From Candidatus Uhrbacteria bacterium RIFOXYB12_FULL_58_10 (GTDB taxonomy: Bacteria; Patescibacteriota; Patescibacteriia; UBA9934; GWF2-40-263): a stretch of 38,261 nt of DNA. A program made the translations under genes and the position numbers. Below are positions 13,511 through 22,829 of the stretch, piece by piece; positions within the stretch are counted from its first letter, which is position 1; each line of letters starts with the position of its first letter. Below the pieces are notes generated by a model. The model was given only the letters and a program-made list of their open reading frames with translations, did not search any database and was not told the DNA's origin. The stretch spans positions 42,085 to 80,345 of the forward strand of contig MGFA01000001.1 in assembly GCA_001791645.1 (NCBI GenBank). Reading direction: 5' to 3'.

Positions 13511-14785
13511 TTACATCTCGTACTCGTGCATGCTCATCTGTGCCTCAACCTGTTTCAGCGTTTCAATCACCACGTTCACAACGATCAACATCGACGTTCC
13601 TCCGATCACGAGCGTCGCGTTCCCGGTAATCTGCTGGGCGAGCAACGGAAGCACCGCGATAAGCGAGAGAAAGAGAGCTCCAGCCAAAAGAATTCGATTG
13701 GTCACCCACGCGATGTATTCGGCTGTCGGCTTGCCCGGACGGATGCCGGGAACGAAGCCGCTTTGCTTCTGGAGATTTTCCGCGACCTGGTCCGGATGGA
13801 AAATCACAGAAGTATAGAAGAAGGTAAAGGCAAAGACCAAGGCGAAATAAACGATGCCGTACACCAGTTGATTCTGAAACATCTGCAATGCCCATTCGGC
13901 CGCCGCCCGGAGCGCCGGAGTACGCGCGTTCATGAAAAACTGCGCGACAACGCTTGGGAACAGAATGATGGAGATCGCGAAAATTATCGGGATCACGCCG
14001 GCAATGTTAAGCTTAATGGGAAGATTTGAGCTCACGGCTCCAGACAACCGAGATCCGCGCATCTGCCTGGCATATTGCACGGGGATATTGCGCTGTGCCT
14101 CTTGCATAATGACCACAGCCGCAATGGTCACGAGTGTAAGCACCACAAAAATGATAGCAGTGATAAGCTGAGAACGGTCATAAAGCGCGAGAGACTGGCT
14201 GAAGTAACTCGGTAATCCAGCGATGATTCCAGCAAAAATCAAAATAGAAATTCCGTTACCCATGTTCTTTTCAGAGATAAGCTCCCCCATCCACATGAGA
14301 AAGATCGTTCCGGCCGTCATGCTTACCATCACCAAAAGCGTTGTCATGAGATTCGCGCTTCCACCGGCAAACAAGGTTGATCCGGACTGCTGTTCGAACA
14401 AGAGGACCAGACCATATCCCTGCAAAAGAGCGAGTGGAACCGTAAGCATGCGAGACCACTGGTTGATCTTATTTCGACCCTGTTCCTCTTTTTGCATTTC
14501 CTCAAGCTTCGGAACAATCATCCCGAGCAGCTGAAAGATAATGGACGCCGTAATATAAGGAGCCAGTCCAAGGGCCACGACCGAAAAATTCTCAAGCGTG
14601 CCGCCAGAGAAAATGTTCAATAGCCCAAAAAACTGATTTCCTTGAAAAAAGTTCATCAGAGCGCTCGGATCTACCCCTGGAACAGGGACGTGGGCCACGA
14701 CGCGAAAAATCACCAACATCGCGAAGACGAACAACAAACTTGTTCGCACTTCCTTCGTTTTCCACACGCGAGCGAATGAAAACAT
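13511..14785 (-). CDS. secY: Preprotein translocase subunit SecY
   Basis: 424 aa from ATG 14785 (a TTG six bases upstream is possible). It has ten hydrophobic helices. The plug region (FFGLLNIFSGGTLENFSVVALGLAPYITASII in pieces), IPIIFAISIILFPS, and the C-terminal loop FVPGIRPGKPTAEY with its conserved arginine are typical. It forms the protein-conducting channel with SecE, driven by SecA. It is the last gene of the ribosomal cluster, 9 bases after rplO, and is followed by its own terminator. Confidence 0.97.
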   Translation of the reverse strand: MFSFARVWKTKEVRTSLLFVFAMLVIFRVVAHVPVPGVDPSALMNFFQGNQFFGLLNIFSGGTLENFSVVALGLAPYITASIIFQLLGMIVPKLEEMQKEEQGRNKINQWSRMLTVPLALLQGYGLVLLFEQQSGSTLFAGGSANLMTTLLVMVSMTAGTIFLMWMGELISEKNMGNGISILIFAGIIAGLPSYFSQSLALYDRSQLITAIIFVVLTLVTIAAVVIMQEAQRNIPVQYARQMRGSRLSGAVSSNLPIKLNIAGVIPIIFAISIILFPSVVAQFFMNARTPALRAAAEWALQMFQNQLVYGIVYFALVFAFTFFYTSVIFHPDQVAENLQKQSGFVPGIRPGKPTAEYIAWVTNRILLAGALFLSLIAVLPLLAQQITGNATLVIGGTSMLIVVNVVIETLKQVEAQMSMHEYEM

Positions 14786-14794
14786 AGCCAATGT

Positions 14795-15232
14795 TTAGAG
14801 GATGGAACCGCCAGCCTTCTCAATTTTTTCCTTGGCCGTCGCAGACACCGTACATCCCTCGATGATCACCTTGATCGAAATCGCACCGTCCCCAAGAATC
14901 TTCACTTTCTTTCCCTCGAATGGAATAAGACCCTTGGCTGCAAGCATCTTTGGGTTAATTTTTGCCCCGTCCGGAAACGACTTTGAAATGATGCCGAGGT
15001 TCACGACCGCTGCCTTCTCATGTGGACTCTTAAATCCACGCGATTTCTTCATCGACAACATGATCTGGCGAATACCCTTTTTCTGAAGTCCAGAACGACC
15101 ACCCGAACGAGAGCGCTGACCTTTCACGCCCTTACCAGAATACGAACCGCCTTTCGAAAGACCGCGGCCAATACGCTTGGCAGATTTCCGAGATCCTTTT
15201 GCCGGCTTAATTGTATGAAGGGAGATAGCCAT
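14795..15232 (-). CDS. rplO: 50S ribosomal protein L15
   Basis: 145 aa. The basic glycine-rich N-terminus (GLSKGGSYSGKGVKGQRSR) is the extended arm that threads into 23S rRNA. The globular part ends with VIIEGCTVSATAKEKIEKAGG. It follows rpsE after a single base, so rpmD (L30), which normally sits here, is missing. Confidence 0.97.
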   Translation of the reverse strand: MAISLHTIKPAKGSRKSAKRIGRGLSKGGSYSGKGVKGQRSRSGGRSGLQKKGIRQIMLSMKKSRGFKSPHEKAAVVNLGIISKSFPDGAKINPKMLAAKGLIPFEGKKVKILGDGAISIKVIIEGCTVSATAKEKIEKAGGSIL

Positions 15233-15233
15233 A

Positions 15234-15776
15234 TTATTCTGCCTTTACCTCAACTTTTTCTGTCGGAAATTCCTTTTTCTTTTGAATCCGCAAAGACTTG
15301 ATCGCCTCCATCGTGGCTTTTGCGATGTTAATTTTGTTCGATGAGTTCAAAATCTTCGACGATGCGTTCGGGACCCCGGCGAACTCGAGCACCATACGCA
15401 CAGCACCGCCAGACTTAAGCCCGGTCCCACGCGGAGCCGGCTTCAGCAGCACGACCGCTGAACCGAACTTCATCTGAACCGGGTGTGGAATCGTGTCGTA
15501 AACGAGCGGAACGCGAATAACCTTCTTTTTTGCCTGACGATATGCTTTTTCGATCGCAATTTGCACGTCAATGCCTTTGGCGACCCCAATGCCAACGCGA
15601 CCCTTTTTGTCACCAATGACCAATGTACACCGGAAGGACATGCGCTTACCACCGGCAGTCACACGAGTAACCCGAGAAAGGTCGAGAATTTTTTGCTCGA
15701 ATTCTTTCGGCTCGCGACGAGGGCCACCACTTCGGCCGCCACGTCCCATCGGTTTTCGTTTCTGCTGTTCGTCCAT
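15234..15776 (-). CDS. rpsE: 30S ribosomal protein S5
   Basis: 180 aa. The double-stranded RNA-binding-like domain begins at about residue 26 (EQKILDLSRVTRVTAGGKRMSF) and the signature GDKKGRVGIGVAKG is intact. This protein helps form the mRNA entry channel and affects decoding accuracy. There is an Arg/Gly-rich N-terminal tail (GRGGRSGGPRREP) and a charged C-terminal tail. Confidence 0.97.
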   Translation of the reverse strand: MDEQQKRKPMGRGGRSGGPRREPKEFEQKILDLSRVTRVTAGGKRMSFRCTLVIGDKKGRVGIGVAKGIDVQIAIEKAYRQAKKKVIRVPLVYDTIPHPVQMKFGSAVVLLKPAPRGTGLKSGGAVRMVLEFAGVPNASSKILNSSNKINIAKATMEAIKSLRIQKKKEFPTEKVEVKAE

Positions 15777-15782
15777 ATGATT

Positions 15783-16139
15783 TTAGAAATTCAGTCCGCC
15801 CTCGCGCGCGCCCTCTGCGAGCGCTGCGACGCGGCCAATGTACCGATTCGAACCACGATCAAACACAACCTGCTCAATGCCGGCCGCCTTTGCCTTCTCG
15901 GCAAGTTTCATGCCCACGATCTTCGCCGTCTCAACGGGCTTGCCCTTCTCGGACACGTCCTTGTCAGACGATGCCGCGAGGGTGCGTCCGGCCGCGTCAT
16001 CGATAAGCTGGGCATAAATATGCTTCAGGCTCCGTTTGACAGAAAGACGCGGGCACTCGGCAGTACCGTGAATACGCACACGCACGCGATGTGCGCGACG
16101 CTTGGTCCGTTCGTGTTTAGATTTCATGACGTTCGGCAT
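15783..16139 (-). CDS. rplR: 50S ribosomal protein L18
   Basis: 118 aa. The core [20 protein letters not shown] and the ending [19 protein letters not shown] match L18, the 5S rRNA binder of the central protuberance. Six bases separate it from rpsE. Confidence 0.96.
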   Translation of the reverse strand: MPNVMKSKHERTKRRAHRVRVRIHGTAECPRLSVKRSLKHIYAQLIDDAAGRTLAASSDKDVSEKGKPVETAKIVGMKLAEKAKAAGIEQVVFDRGSNRYIGRVAALAEGAREGGLNF

Positions 16140-16144
16140 ATATT

Positions 16145-16702
16145 CTATTCGCCCGCCTTAGCCGCCTTACCGGCCTTACGACGGATCGTTTCATCGGTGT
16201 ATTTGATGCCCTTCCCCTTATACGGTTCAGGAACACGGAGCTTGCGAATGTGGGCAGCCGTCTGACCGACCACTTCCCGGTCGATACCAATAATCGTCAG
16301 AACGTTCTTTTCGACCGTCGCGCTCACGCCTGCCGGGAGTTCGTACTCCACATCATGGGAAAATCCAAGGTTCAAGACAACCTTCTGGCCTTGAACGCTG
16401 ACACGGAACCCGACGCCGTTGATCTCAAGGGACCGAGTAAAGCCCGCTGTCACGCCCGTCACCATGTTGGCGACAACCGCGCGAGCCGTTCCCCACTGCG
16501 CCCGGTCGCCGACAGCATCCGGATTTCGCACGGACACAACGATCCCCTTTCCTCCATCAACGTCTTCAATCGCAACAGACACATGTGAATGAAGCTTGTG
16601 GCTCAAGGACCCCTTTGGCCCCCTTACATCCACTCGGCCATTCTCAAGCGTTACGTCAACACCGGAAGGGATCGGAATAAATTTTTTTCCTATACGGGAC
16701 AT
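16145..16702 (-). CDS. rplF: 50S ribosomal protein L6
   Basis: 185 aa. It starts [16 protein letters not shown] and carries the second-domain signature [14 protein letters not shown] that lies near the sarcin-ricin loop. Two tandem L6 folds are visible by length and strand pattern. The C-terminus is an Ala/Lys tail. Confidence 0.97.
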   Translation of the reverse strand: MSRIGKKFIPIPSGVDVTLENGRVDVRGPKGSLSHKLHSHVSVAIEDVDGGKGIVVSVRNPDAVGDRAQWGTARAVVANMVTGVTAGFTRSLEINGVGFRVSVQGQKVVLNLGFSHDVEYELPAGVSATVEKNVLTIIGIDREVVGQTAAHIRKLRVPEPYKGKGIKYTDETIRRKAGKAAKAGE

Positions 16703-16706
16703 ATGG

Positions 16707-17099
16707 TTATGACACTTCGCAAATCACTTCGCCGCCGAGCTTGCGGGAACGTGCCTCCTTGTTGGTCATCAAACCGTTTGGGGTGGAAATGATGGCGATG
16801 CCCATGTCGGATTTGACGCGCGGCATCTCCGTGCACTTCGTATATACACGATGCCCAGGCGTACTTACGCGATGAACTTCAAGCAGAGCCGGCTCACCAT
16901 CACGGTAGGCGAGCGACATCTTGAGCGACGGAAACTTACCCTGCGTAACCTTCTCTACGCCGCTCACGTATCCCTCCTTCTCGAGAATCTTGGCGATTGC
17001 GAACTTCACGTTCGAGTATGGCAAGACCACCTCGCGCTTTCGCACGGCGAAGGCGTTTCGGAGACGAGTCAACATGTCAGAAATTGGGTCGGTCATCAT
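16707..17099 (-). CDS. rpsH: 30S ribosomal protein S8
   Basis: 130 aa starting with MMTDPISDMLTRLRNA. The C-terminal signature GIAIISTPNGLMTNKEAR is intact. S8 binds helix 21 of 16S rRNA, and in E. coli it represses the spc operon by binding near rplE; no such site was obvious here. Confidence 0.97.
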   Translation of the reverse strand: MMTDPISDMLTRLRNAFAVRKREVVLPYSNVKFAIAKILEKEGYVSGVEKVTQGKFPSLKMSLAYRDGEPALLEVHRVSTPGHRVYTKCTEMPRVKSDMGIAIISTPNGLMTNKEARSRKLGGEVICEVS

Positions 17100-17100
17100 A

Positions 17101-17286
17101 TTACCAGCTTGCTTTCACCACACCTGGGATTTCTCCTCGGTTGGCCAGCTCACGGAAACAGATGCGGCAAAGCTCGAAAGCGCGCATGAATCCGTGCCGG
17201 CGTCCACACTTCCAGCAGCGATTAACCTTGCGGCTTGTGAACTTTGGCTTCCGATTCGATTTTGCGATCTGATTTTCCGTTGCCAT
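17101..17286 (-). CDS. rpsN: 30S ribosomal protein S14, zinc-binding type
   Basis: 61 aa, the short S14 form. C-x2-C (CWKC) and C-x2-C (CRIC) motifs frame [11 protein letters not shown], giving a zinc ribbon. It stops one base before rpsH starts. The N-terminus carries about ten extra residues ahead of the usual start. Confidence 0.97.
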   Translation of the reverse strand: MATENQIAKSNRKPKFTSRKVNRCWKCGRRHGFMRAFELCRICFRELANRGEIPGVVKASW

Positions 17287-17291
17287 ATGGC

Positions 17292-17873
17292 TTACTTGGA
17301 CTCTTTATTTTCATTTCCCTCCGCGGCCGCGGCGCCCCCGACGGTAAATGGGAAGCCGAGATTCACGAGAACCGCCTTTCCTTCCTCGGCGGACTTCGTC
17401 GTCATACCGATCGTCACTTCCAAGCCGTGAATCACCTCGATTTCATCCGTTCGGATTTCTGGAAAAGCCGTATGCTCGGGAAATCCGAGCGTATAATTTC
17501 CGCACTCGTCGAACCCGGTCGCTGGCAATCCGCGGAAGTCACGAATGCGCGGGATGGAAATTTTCACAAGCTTTTCGAGAAAGTCCCACATGCGCTTGCC
17601 GCGTAGCGTGACCTTCATCCCAACGACCATTCCTTCACGGATTTTGAAGGTTGAGATAGATTTGCGGGCCTTAGTCTTTACCGTGGCCTGTCCCGTGATA
17701 CGACGAAACGTATTCTCGGCGGTTTCAAGAAATTTTGCATCCTTGATCCCCTTTCCGAGACCGACGTTTAGCGTGACCTTCGTGATCCTTGGCACGGCGT
17801 TCAAGTTCATGTATCCGAACTCGGACATTAGCTTGGGGATCACTTGATTTTTGTAGGTTTCTTTCAACGACAT
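17292..17873 (-). CDS. rplE: 50S ribosomal protein L5
   Basis: 193 aa. Conserved segments: [13 protein letters not shown], the [22 protein letters not shown] region, and [21 protein letters not shown]5 contacts 5S rRNA and the P-site tRNA from the central protuberance. The C-terminus adds an Ala/Glu/Lys tail beyond the normal end. Confidence 0.97.
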   Translation of the reverse strand: MSLKETYKNQVIPKLMSEFGYMNLNAVPRITKVTLNVGLGKGIKDAKFLETAENTFRRITGQATVKTKARKSISTFKIREGMVVGMKVTLRGKRMWDFLEKLVKISIPRIRDFRGLPATGFDECGNYTLGFPEHTAFPEIRTDEIEVIHGLEVTIGMTTKSAEEGKAVLVNLGFPFTVGGAAAAEGNENKESK

Positions 17874-17874
17874 A

Positions 17875-18198
17875 TTATTCGATCTGTTCGGAGGCGCCCT
17901 TTGACCGGATTACGCGCACCTTGTCCTTACCGCCATCCTTAGCAACAATATCGAATCCGATCCGTCCAGACTTTCCACTTTTCTCGGAAACAATACGGAC
18001 ATTGGAAACATGCAGTGGCGACGGGAACTTGATCGTCTGTCCCTGAGTCGTCCCGCGGCGCTTCAGATGCTTTGTCATGAGGTTGATGTTCTCGACGACA
18101 ATCCGTTCAAGCTTCGGGAATACCTGAAGAACCTTCCCTTCCTTGCCCTTATCTTTGCCCGCAGTGATGCGAACGTTGTCACCAGTCTTAATCTTCAT
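17875..18198 (-). CDS. rplX: 50S ribosomal protein L24
   Basis: 107 aa from ATG 18198. The KOW motif is at the N-terminus (IKTGDNVRITAGKDKGKEGKV). L24 is an early assembly initiator at the 5' end of 23S rRNA. A longer frame upstream would run into rplN and is rejected. One base separates it from rplE. Confidence 0.96.
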   Translation of the reverse strand: MKIKTGDNVRITAGKDKGKEGKVLQVFPKLERIVVENINLMTKHLKRRGTTQGQTIKFPSPLHVSNVRIVSEKSGKSGRIGFDIVAKDGGKDKVRVIRSKGASEQIE

Positions 18199-18199
18199 A

Positions 18200-18571
18200 T
18201 TAAAGCACTTCAGGGGCAAGAGATACGATCTTCGAATACCCGAGGGCACGCAATTCACGTGCGATCGGCCCAAAGATGCGAGTTCCCTTTGGATCCTTCG
18301 AATCCTTATCAACGATCACGCCGGCATTCTCGTCGAAACGAATGTATGTTCCGTCCTTTCGACGCGTTTCCTTACGGACACGAACGAGAACGACCGTTAC
18401 CACGTCGCTTTTTTTGACGGCGGCATGCGGCACGGCTTCCTTGACGACCGCAGTTACGAGATCACCGATTCCTGCGGCGCTCTTCTTATATCCGCCGAGT
18501 ACGCGAATCACCTGAAGCTTTTTTGCCCCACTATTGTCCGCGACTTTCAACATTGTGCGATGTTGGACCAT
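18200..18571 (-). CDS. rplN: 50S ribosomal protein L14
   Basis: 123 aa. The typical opening [18 protein letters not shown] and the [11 protein letters not shown] segment identify it. L14 lies at the subunit interface and is the docking site for RsfS. The stop is one base before the rplX start. Confidence 0.97.
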   Translation of the reverse strand: MVQHRTMLKVADNSGAKKLQVIRVLGGYKKSAAGIGDLVTAVVKEAVPHAAVKKSDVVTVVLVRVRKETRRKDGTYIRFDENAGVIVDKDSKDPKGTRIFGPIARELRALGYSKIVSLAPEVL

Positions 18572-18572
18572 A

Positions 18573-18836
18573 TTAAGCGTTCTTCTTCACAATCCTCCAC
18601 CGCTTGTCACGGGAGATCGGCCGACACTCCGCAAACGTGACCACGTCTCCAACGTGCATCTCGTTTTTTTCGTCATGCACCTTGTATTTTTGGCTACGCA
18701 CGTAGCGCTTCTTATACTTCGAGTGCGTCACGGTTCGGTCAACCTGAACCACGACCGTCTTCGTCATCTTGTCAGACACGACGACCCCCGTAAACGTACG
18801 GGCGACTTTTTCGATTTTAGGGGTGTTGGCTTGCAT
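18573..18836 (-). CDS. rpsQ: 30S ribosomal protein S17
   Basis: 87 aa from ATG 18836. The OB-fold core [20 protein letters not shown] and the [19 protein letters not shown] signature are clear. The start is placed by homology and by a GAAG word upstream; the frame remains open further upstream without support. Confidence 0.96.
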   Translation of the reverse strand: MQANTPKIEKVARTFTGVVVSDKMTKTVVVQVDRTVTHSKYKKRYVRSQKYKVHDEKNEMHVGDVVTFAECRPISRDKRWRIVKKNA

Positions 18837-18840
18837 AGGA

Positions 18841-19026
18841 TTACTTCTTCTCACACAGGATCCGATGGATGTTCGCTGCGCGTTTACGCAACTCACGAAC
18901 CTGACGAACCTGTTTGAGCTGATGGGACGCGAGTCGGAAGCGAAGTTCACGCAGCTCGGTTTCTGTTTCCGCAAGAAGACGTTCAAGCGCCTCGGCGGAT
19001 TGGGTTGAAAGCGTTTTGATGTCCAT
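18841..19026 (-). CDS. rpmC: 50S ribosomal protein L29
   Basis: 61 aa from ATG 19026, a two-helix hairpin. ELRELRFRLASHQLKQVRQVRELRK is the diagnostic stretch (given here as the family reads it, residues 25-49). L29 sits at the tunnel exit by L23. The frame is open upstream but overlaps rplP, so the short start is right. Confidence 0.94.
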   Translation of the reverse strand: MDIKTLSTQSAEALERLLAETETELRELRFRLASHQLKQVRQVRELRKRAANIHRILCEKK

Positions 19027-19027
19027 A

Positions 19028-19441
19028 TTAATCGCGGAAAACGACTTTTGTCTTACAAGGAAGCTTGTACGATGCAAGATCCATCGCTTCCTTCGCAAGC
19101 TCAGGCGAAACGCCATCGATCTCAAACATCACGGTTCCTGGACGTACCACGGCCACGTAATGATCAACGGCACCCTTCCCCTTACCCATCGGCATTTCGG
19201 CACCCTTCGTGGTTACCGGCTTGTCAGGAAAGATACGAATCCAGATCTTGCCACCGCGTTTGATCGCGCGTGTCATGGCGCGTCGGGCAGCCTCAATCTG
19301 TCGGGAGGTAACCCACGATTCGGTCATGGCTTTAAGTCCGGCCTGCCCGAACGCAAGATTCGTGCAGCGCGTCGCGACACGCTTGCCGCGTGCGCGTCCT
19401 TTATGCCACTTTCGATGTTTTACTTTTTTCGGAATCAACAT
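19028..19441 (-). CDS. rplP: 50S ribosomal protein L16
   Basis: 137 aa from ATG 19441. It begins with the expected [16 protein letters not shown], and the [12 protein letters not shown]-like segment ([20 protein letters not shown]) is the conserved region near the A-site and peptidyl transferase centre. It is preceded by an unusually long 48-base spacer of short repeats. Confidence 0.97.
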   Translation of the reverse strand: MLIPKKVKHRKWHKGRARGKRVATRCTNLAFGQAGLKAMTESWVTSRQIEAARRAMTRAIKRGGKIWIRIFPDKPVTTKGAEMPMGKGKGAVDHYVAVVRPGTVMFEIDGVSPELAKEAMDLASYKLPCKTKVVFRD

Positions 19442-19489
19442 ATCAGTTGGTAGTTGGTAGCTGGTAGCATTGGCAGTCGTGACCACTCA
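19442..19489. repeat. Micro-repeat spacer between rpsC and rplP
   Basis: Plus-strand TTGGTAG, TTGGTAG, CTGGTAG in direct tandem (19447-19467), then an ACTCACTACTCACTC-like repeat. It is the only spacer of more than about 12 bases between rplC and secY. No promoter or terminator is seen. Confidence 0.65.
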
Positions 19490-20146
19490 CTACTCACTCT
19501 TTGTCTTTTCTTCAAATACCTCTCCACGATTGATCCATACCTTCACGCCGATCGCGCCATAGATCGTCTTTGCCGTCACCGAGGCGAAATCGATATCCGC
19601 CCGCAGATTATGAAGCGGAATTTTTCCCTGGGCGAGCGTTTCCGTACGAGCAATCTCCGCCCCATTGAGACGCCCCGACAAGGTAATTTTCACCCCTTCG
19701 GCACCGCCCTTCATCACGCGTTCGATTGCCATCTTCATGATACGACGGAATGGCATGCGCCGTTCGATGTCCATTGCGATTTGGAGCCCTGTGACGCGAG
19801 CGGAAAGCTCCGGATGTTCAACCTCCTTCACGTTGAGATTGATCACGGTACGACGGCCGGAGAAGAACTTTGTTTTCAACTTTTTCTTGATATCCTCGAT
19901 GCCAGCGCCCGCTCGTCCAATGATTACGCCAGGCTTCGCCGCAAAGATATTGATGGTGACGTTCTGGCGCGAACGCTCAATCTCCACTCGGTCCACCTGA
20001 GCCTCACGAAGATCCTTCAGGAGCAACGCGCGGATACGGATGTCTTCACGCAGCAGGGAGGTAAAATCTCGATCTGCGAACCAATGCGCGTGCCAAGCAT
20101 GCGTAACGGCTAGACGAAATGCTTTCGGATGTGTTTTTTTACCCAT
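19490..20146 (-). CDS. rpsC: 30S ribosomal protein S3
   Basis: 218 aa. The KH domain motif GRAGAGIEDIKKKL binds the mRNA entry region, and the C-terminal domain signature RADIDFASVTAKTIYGAIGVKVW is complete. The N-terminus begins MGKKTHPKAFRL in the usual way. Confidence 0.97.
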   Translation of the reverse strand: MGKKTHPKAFRLAVTHAWHAHWFADRDFTSLLREDIRIRALLLKDLREAQVDRVEIERSRQNVTINIFAAKPGVIIGRAGAGIEDIKKKLKTKFFSGRRTVINLNVKEVEHPELSARVTGLQIAMDIERRMPFRRIMKMAIERVMKGGAEGVKITLSGRLNGAEIARTETLAQGKIPLHNLRADIDFASVTAKTIYGAIGVKVWINRGEVFEEKTKSE

Positions 20147-20147
20147 A

Positions 20148-20585
20148 CTATTTCGTCTTCTTCGCGGCCGATTTCTTGGCTGCGACCTTATTCACCTCCT
20201 TTGGCTTCACCTCTTTCTTCTTCGCGACTTTCGCGCTCTTCTTTTTTGGAATTTCCGCGTCCGATAGAACGATTGTTATGTGGCTCGTGCGCTTACGAAT
20301 TGGCGCCGCGCGACCAAAGGCCTTTGGTGTCCAACGATGAATCGTCGGGCCGCCGTCCGCGGTAATAGTTTTCACGAACAGGTTCTCCTTATCCAACTGG
20401 AAGTTATGTTCCGCGTTGGCAATCGCCGAATTAAGAAGCTTCAACACGGGCAATACCGCTGCCTTTTTCATAAATTGCAGCTGTGTCTGCGCGCGCATCA
20501 CATCCATCCCACGGATGACATCAATAACCAACCGGACCTTCCGGGGTGACATGCGGATATTATTTGCTTTCGCGATGACTTCCAT
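20148..20585 (-). CDS. rplV: 50S ribosomal protein L22 with basic C-terminal tail
   Basis: 145 aa. The body, from EVIAKANNIRMSPRKVRLVID to SHITIVLSD, is a normal L22 whose hairpin lines the exit tunnel. Beyond about residue 112 a 33-residue Lys/Ala/Val tail is added, likely unstructured and RNA-bound. One base separates it from rpsC. Confidence 0.96.
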   Translation of the reverse strand: MEVIAKANNIRMSPRKVRLVIDVIRGMDVMRAQTQLQFMKKAAVLPVLKLLNSAIANAEHNFQLDKENLFVKTITADGGPTIHRWTPKAFGRAAPIRKRTSHITIVLSDAEIPKKKSAKVAKKKEVKPKEVNKVAAKKSAAKKTK

Positions 20586-20594
20586 ATCAGAAGG

Positions 20595-20906
20595 TTATTT
20601 CTTCGCGGCCGGAGCGGCGGCGGCTGGAGCGGACGGAGTCGACGCGGCAACCTGTCCGCCATGACGAACAAACTTACGGGTCGGAGAGAACTCACCGAGC
20701 TTGTGTCCGACCATGTTCTCGACAACGCGCACAGGAACAAAATCCTTGCCGTTATGAACGCCGATCGTGAAACCAACCATCTCCGGGGTAATCGAACACG
20801 CTCGAGCCCAGGTCTTGATGACGGTCTTGTCACCAGCCTTAAGCTTGAGAATTTTCTTCAGAAATTTTTCGTCCACGTATGGACCTTTCTTCAAGCTGCG
20901 AGACAT
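20595..20906 (-). CDS. rpsS: 30S ribosomal protein S19 with Ala/Pro tail
   Basis: 103 aa. It begins [17 protein letters not shown] and contains [18 protein letters not shown], both diagnostic. S19 forms the head protein pair with S13 near the A-site finger. The last 17 residues are an Ala/Pro-rich tail. GGAG lies 9 bases before the ATG, one of the clearer SD sequences in the cluster. Confidence 0.97.
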   Translation of the reverse strand: MSRSLKKGPYVDEKFLKKILKLKAGDKTVIKTWARACSITPEMVGFTIGVHNGKDFVPVRVVENMVGHKLGEFSPTRKFVRHGGQVAASTPSAPAAAAPAAKK

Positions 20907-20910
20907 AGGT

Positions 20911-21756
20911 TTATGCTCCTACGAACCGACCTTTCGGACGTCGTTGAATGATGAGCTTATCGGAAGCCTTCTTGCGGCGCGTCTTAACGCCGAGCGCCGG
21001 CTTACCCTGAGGAGTCTTCGGATTCTTGAGACCAATGGAGTTACGTCCCTCGCCTCCACCATGCGGGTGGTCGACCGGGTTCATGGCCTTTCCACGAACG
21101 GTCGGACGGATACCGCGGAGACGCGTGCGTCCCGCTTTTCCCCAACGGATCAAACGACGGTCTGGATTGGAAACCTGGCCAATGGTGGCCATGCATTCCT
21201 TAGACACCTGTCTCAATTCACCAGACGGAAGTTTCAGAGTGGCGAAAGAACCTTCTACGGCCATGATCTGTGCACCTACGCCCGCGCCACGCACGAGCTG
21301 ACCGCCCTTTCCAGCGACAATCTCCACATCATGCACGTTCATGCCAACCGGGATGAACTCAAGTCGATAACGATTTCCATCCGCGATTTCTCCCTTCTCC
21401 TTCGAGGAGATAACCGTCGCACCAACCTTGAGACCGAGCGAAGCGACCATGTAGCGTTTCTCGCCATCCGCATAATGCAGGAGGGCGAGACGGGCTCCTC
21501 GTCCCGGGTCATACTCAATCGCTACGATCTTTGCCGGTACATCGTATTTGTCACGACGGAAGTCCACCACACGAATGCGACGTTTTGCGCCGCCTCCACG
21601 ATGACGGACGGCGATCTTTCCGTTCGAACGACCGGCCTGCTGCTTTCGCGCGATCGTGAGTTTCTTTTCCGGCTCGAATTTCGTTACGTCATCAAATGCG
21701 TCGACGGAAGAAATTCGGCGTGCGTTCGTTGTTGGATTGTATTTTCGAACTGACAT
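20911..21756 (-). CDS. rplB: 50S ribosomal protein L2
   Basis: 281 aa from ATG 21756. The C-terminal [14 protein letters not shown] carries the conserved histidine near the peptidyl transferase centre, and the middle SH3-like domain has [20 protein letters not shown]. The upstream open frame to 21852 is not used, as it would overlap rplW. Confidence 0.97.
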   Translation of the reverse strand: MSVRKYNPTTNARRISSVDAFDDVTKFEPEKKLTIARKQQAGRSNGKIAVRHRGGGAKRRIRVVDFRRDKYDVPAKIVAIEYDPGRGARLALLHYADGEKRYMVASLGLKVGATVISSKEKGEIADGNRYRLEFIPVGMNVHDVEIVAGKGGQLVRGAGVGAQIMAVEGSFATLKLPSGELRQVSKECMATIGQVSNPDRRLIRWGKAGRTRLRGIRPTVRGKAMNPVDHPHGGGEGRNSIGLKNPKTPQGKPALGVKTRRKKASDKLIIQRRPKGRFVGA

Positions 21757-21760
21757 AGGA

Positions 21761-22192
21761 TTAAACGCCTTCGTAGACGTCGATCGTCTTTCCCTTCGGC
21801 AGTGTAACAATGGCCTTCTTCCAATCAGAGCGCTGGCCCACCGTCCGGCCAAATCGCACGAACTTGCCTCGGACGCGCTGAATGTTTACGGACGTGGGAA
21901 TAACTCCGTACATCGCCTTGATTGCGGCGCGTACTGCCACGCGATTCGCATTCGGTGCGACCAAGAACGAATACTGACCGACGTGTGCGATAATCGCGGC
22001 CTTTTCCGTAACAAGCGGGCGAACAATCGTTCCGGAGAGATCAGTCGAAATCACCCTGGCTTTCTTGACCGGTTTCTTTTCGACGGCCTTCTCGGTCCTC
22101 ACGGCATCTGACTTCACGACTTTCGTTTCCTCAAGGATCTCCCCCTTAAGCTCTTGCTCTTTCTTCGATTTGAACTTGTCGAGAATACCCAT
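21761..22192 (-). CDS. rplW: 50S ribosomal protein L23 with long N-terminal extension
   Basis: 143 aa from ATG 22192, against a usual 95-100. The L23 body starts around residue 56 ([12 protein letters not shown]) and keeps the [17 protein letters not shown] signature. The first 50 or so residues are an extra charged segment rich in Lys and Glu. L23 is the docking site for trigger factor and SRP at the tunnel exit, so an extension there may alter factor access (inference). Confidence 0.95.
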   Translation of the reverse strand: MGILDKFKSKKEQELKGEILEETKVVKSDAVRTEKAVEKKPVKKARVISTDLSGTIVRPLVTEKAAIIAHVGQYSFLVAPNANRVAVRAAIKAMYGVIPTSVNIQRVRGKFVRFGRTVGQRSDWKKAIVTLPKGKTIDVYEGV

Positions 22193-22193
22193 A

Positions 22194-22829
22194 TTAAGAG
22201 CGCTTAAAGGTCTTCGTGATCGTATCGATCGCTTCCTTTGAAACAATGACAAACTCATGCGCGAGCAAATCACCGATGTTCAGCGAGTGCGCCGGGAGCG
22301 TGGTCACACGAGGAATATTGCGCGCGGCGCGGGCAGCGGCCGTGTTGGCCGTTTCAAGCACCACGAGCGTTCTCTTTCCGGCGGCCGGAAGTTTCTTGAG
22401 GACATTGACGAACACCTTGGTCTTCGCCTCCGGAAGCACCATGCTTTCAATCGCGACGAACTTCTCACTCACGACCTTGTCGGTAAGTACCATGGCAAGC
22501 GCCTTGCGCTTCGCGGCCTTGTTCAATTTGACGGAAAAGTTACGGTCACTGCGCGGTCCGAACGTAATTCCACCACCGACCCAAATTGGCGAGCGGCGAG
22601 AACCATGACGGGCCTTACCAGTTCCTTTTTGTTTCCAAGGCTTCTTACCCGTTCCAGCGACCTCTGAACGATCCTTCGTGTGAGCGAGCACCTGGCGACC
22701 ATTCGCATGCTGGGCCACGAGTGCCTCATGAATGAGCGCAGGGTTCGGCTTCACGTCAAAGAGGGCGGCATCGAGCACAAGCTCACCGACGGAAGCTCCT
22801 TCCTGATTATAGAGGGTTACTTTTGCCAT
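22194..22829 (-). CDS. rplD: 50S ribosomal protein L4
   Basis: 211 aa. The tunnel-loop region KPWKQKGTGKARHGSRRSPIW and GPRSDRNFSVKLNKAAKRKA are diagnostic. In E. coli L4 also represses its own operon by binding the S10 leader. Its start overlaps the end of rplC by 13 bases, so the two are coupled. Confidence 0.97.
   Translation of the reverse strand: MAKVTLYNQEGASVGELVLDAALFDVKPNPALIHEALVAQHANGRQVLAHTKDRSEVAGTGKKPWKQKGTGKARHGSRRSPIWVGGGITFGPRSDRNFSVKLNKAAKRKALAMVLTDKVVSEKFVAIESMVLPEAKTKVFVNVLKKLPAAGKRTLVVLETANTAAARAARNIPRVTTLPAHSLNIGDLLAHEFVIVSKEAIDTITKTFKRS

Noticed and set aside
20767-21753. 328-codon plus-strand open frame
   Set aside because: Antisense to rplB and rpsS, both certain genes.
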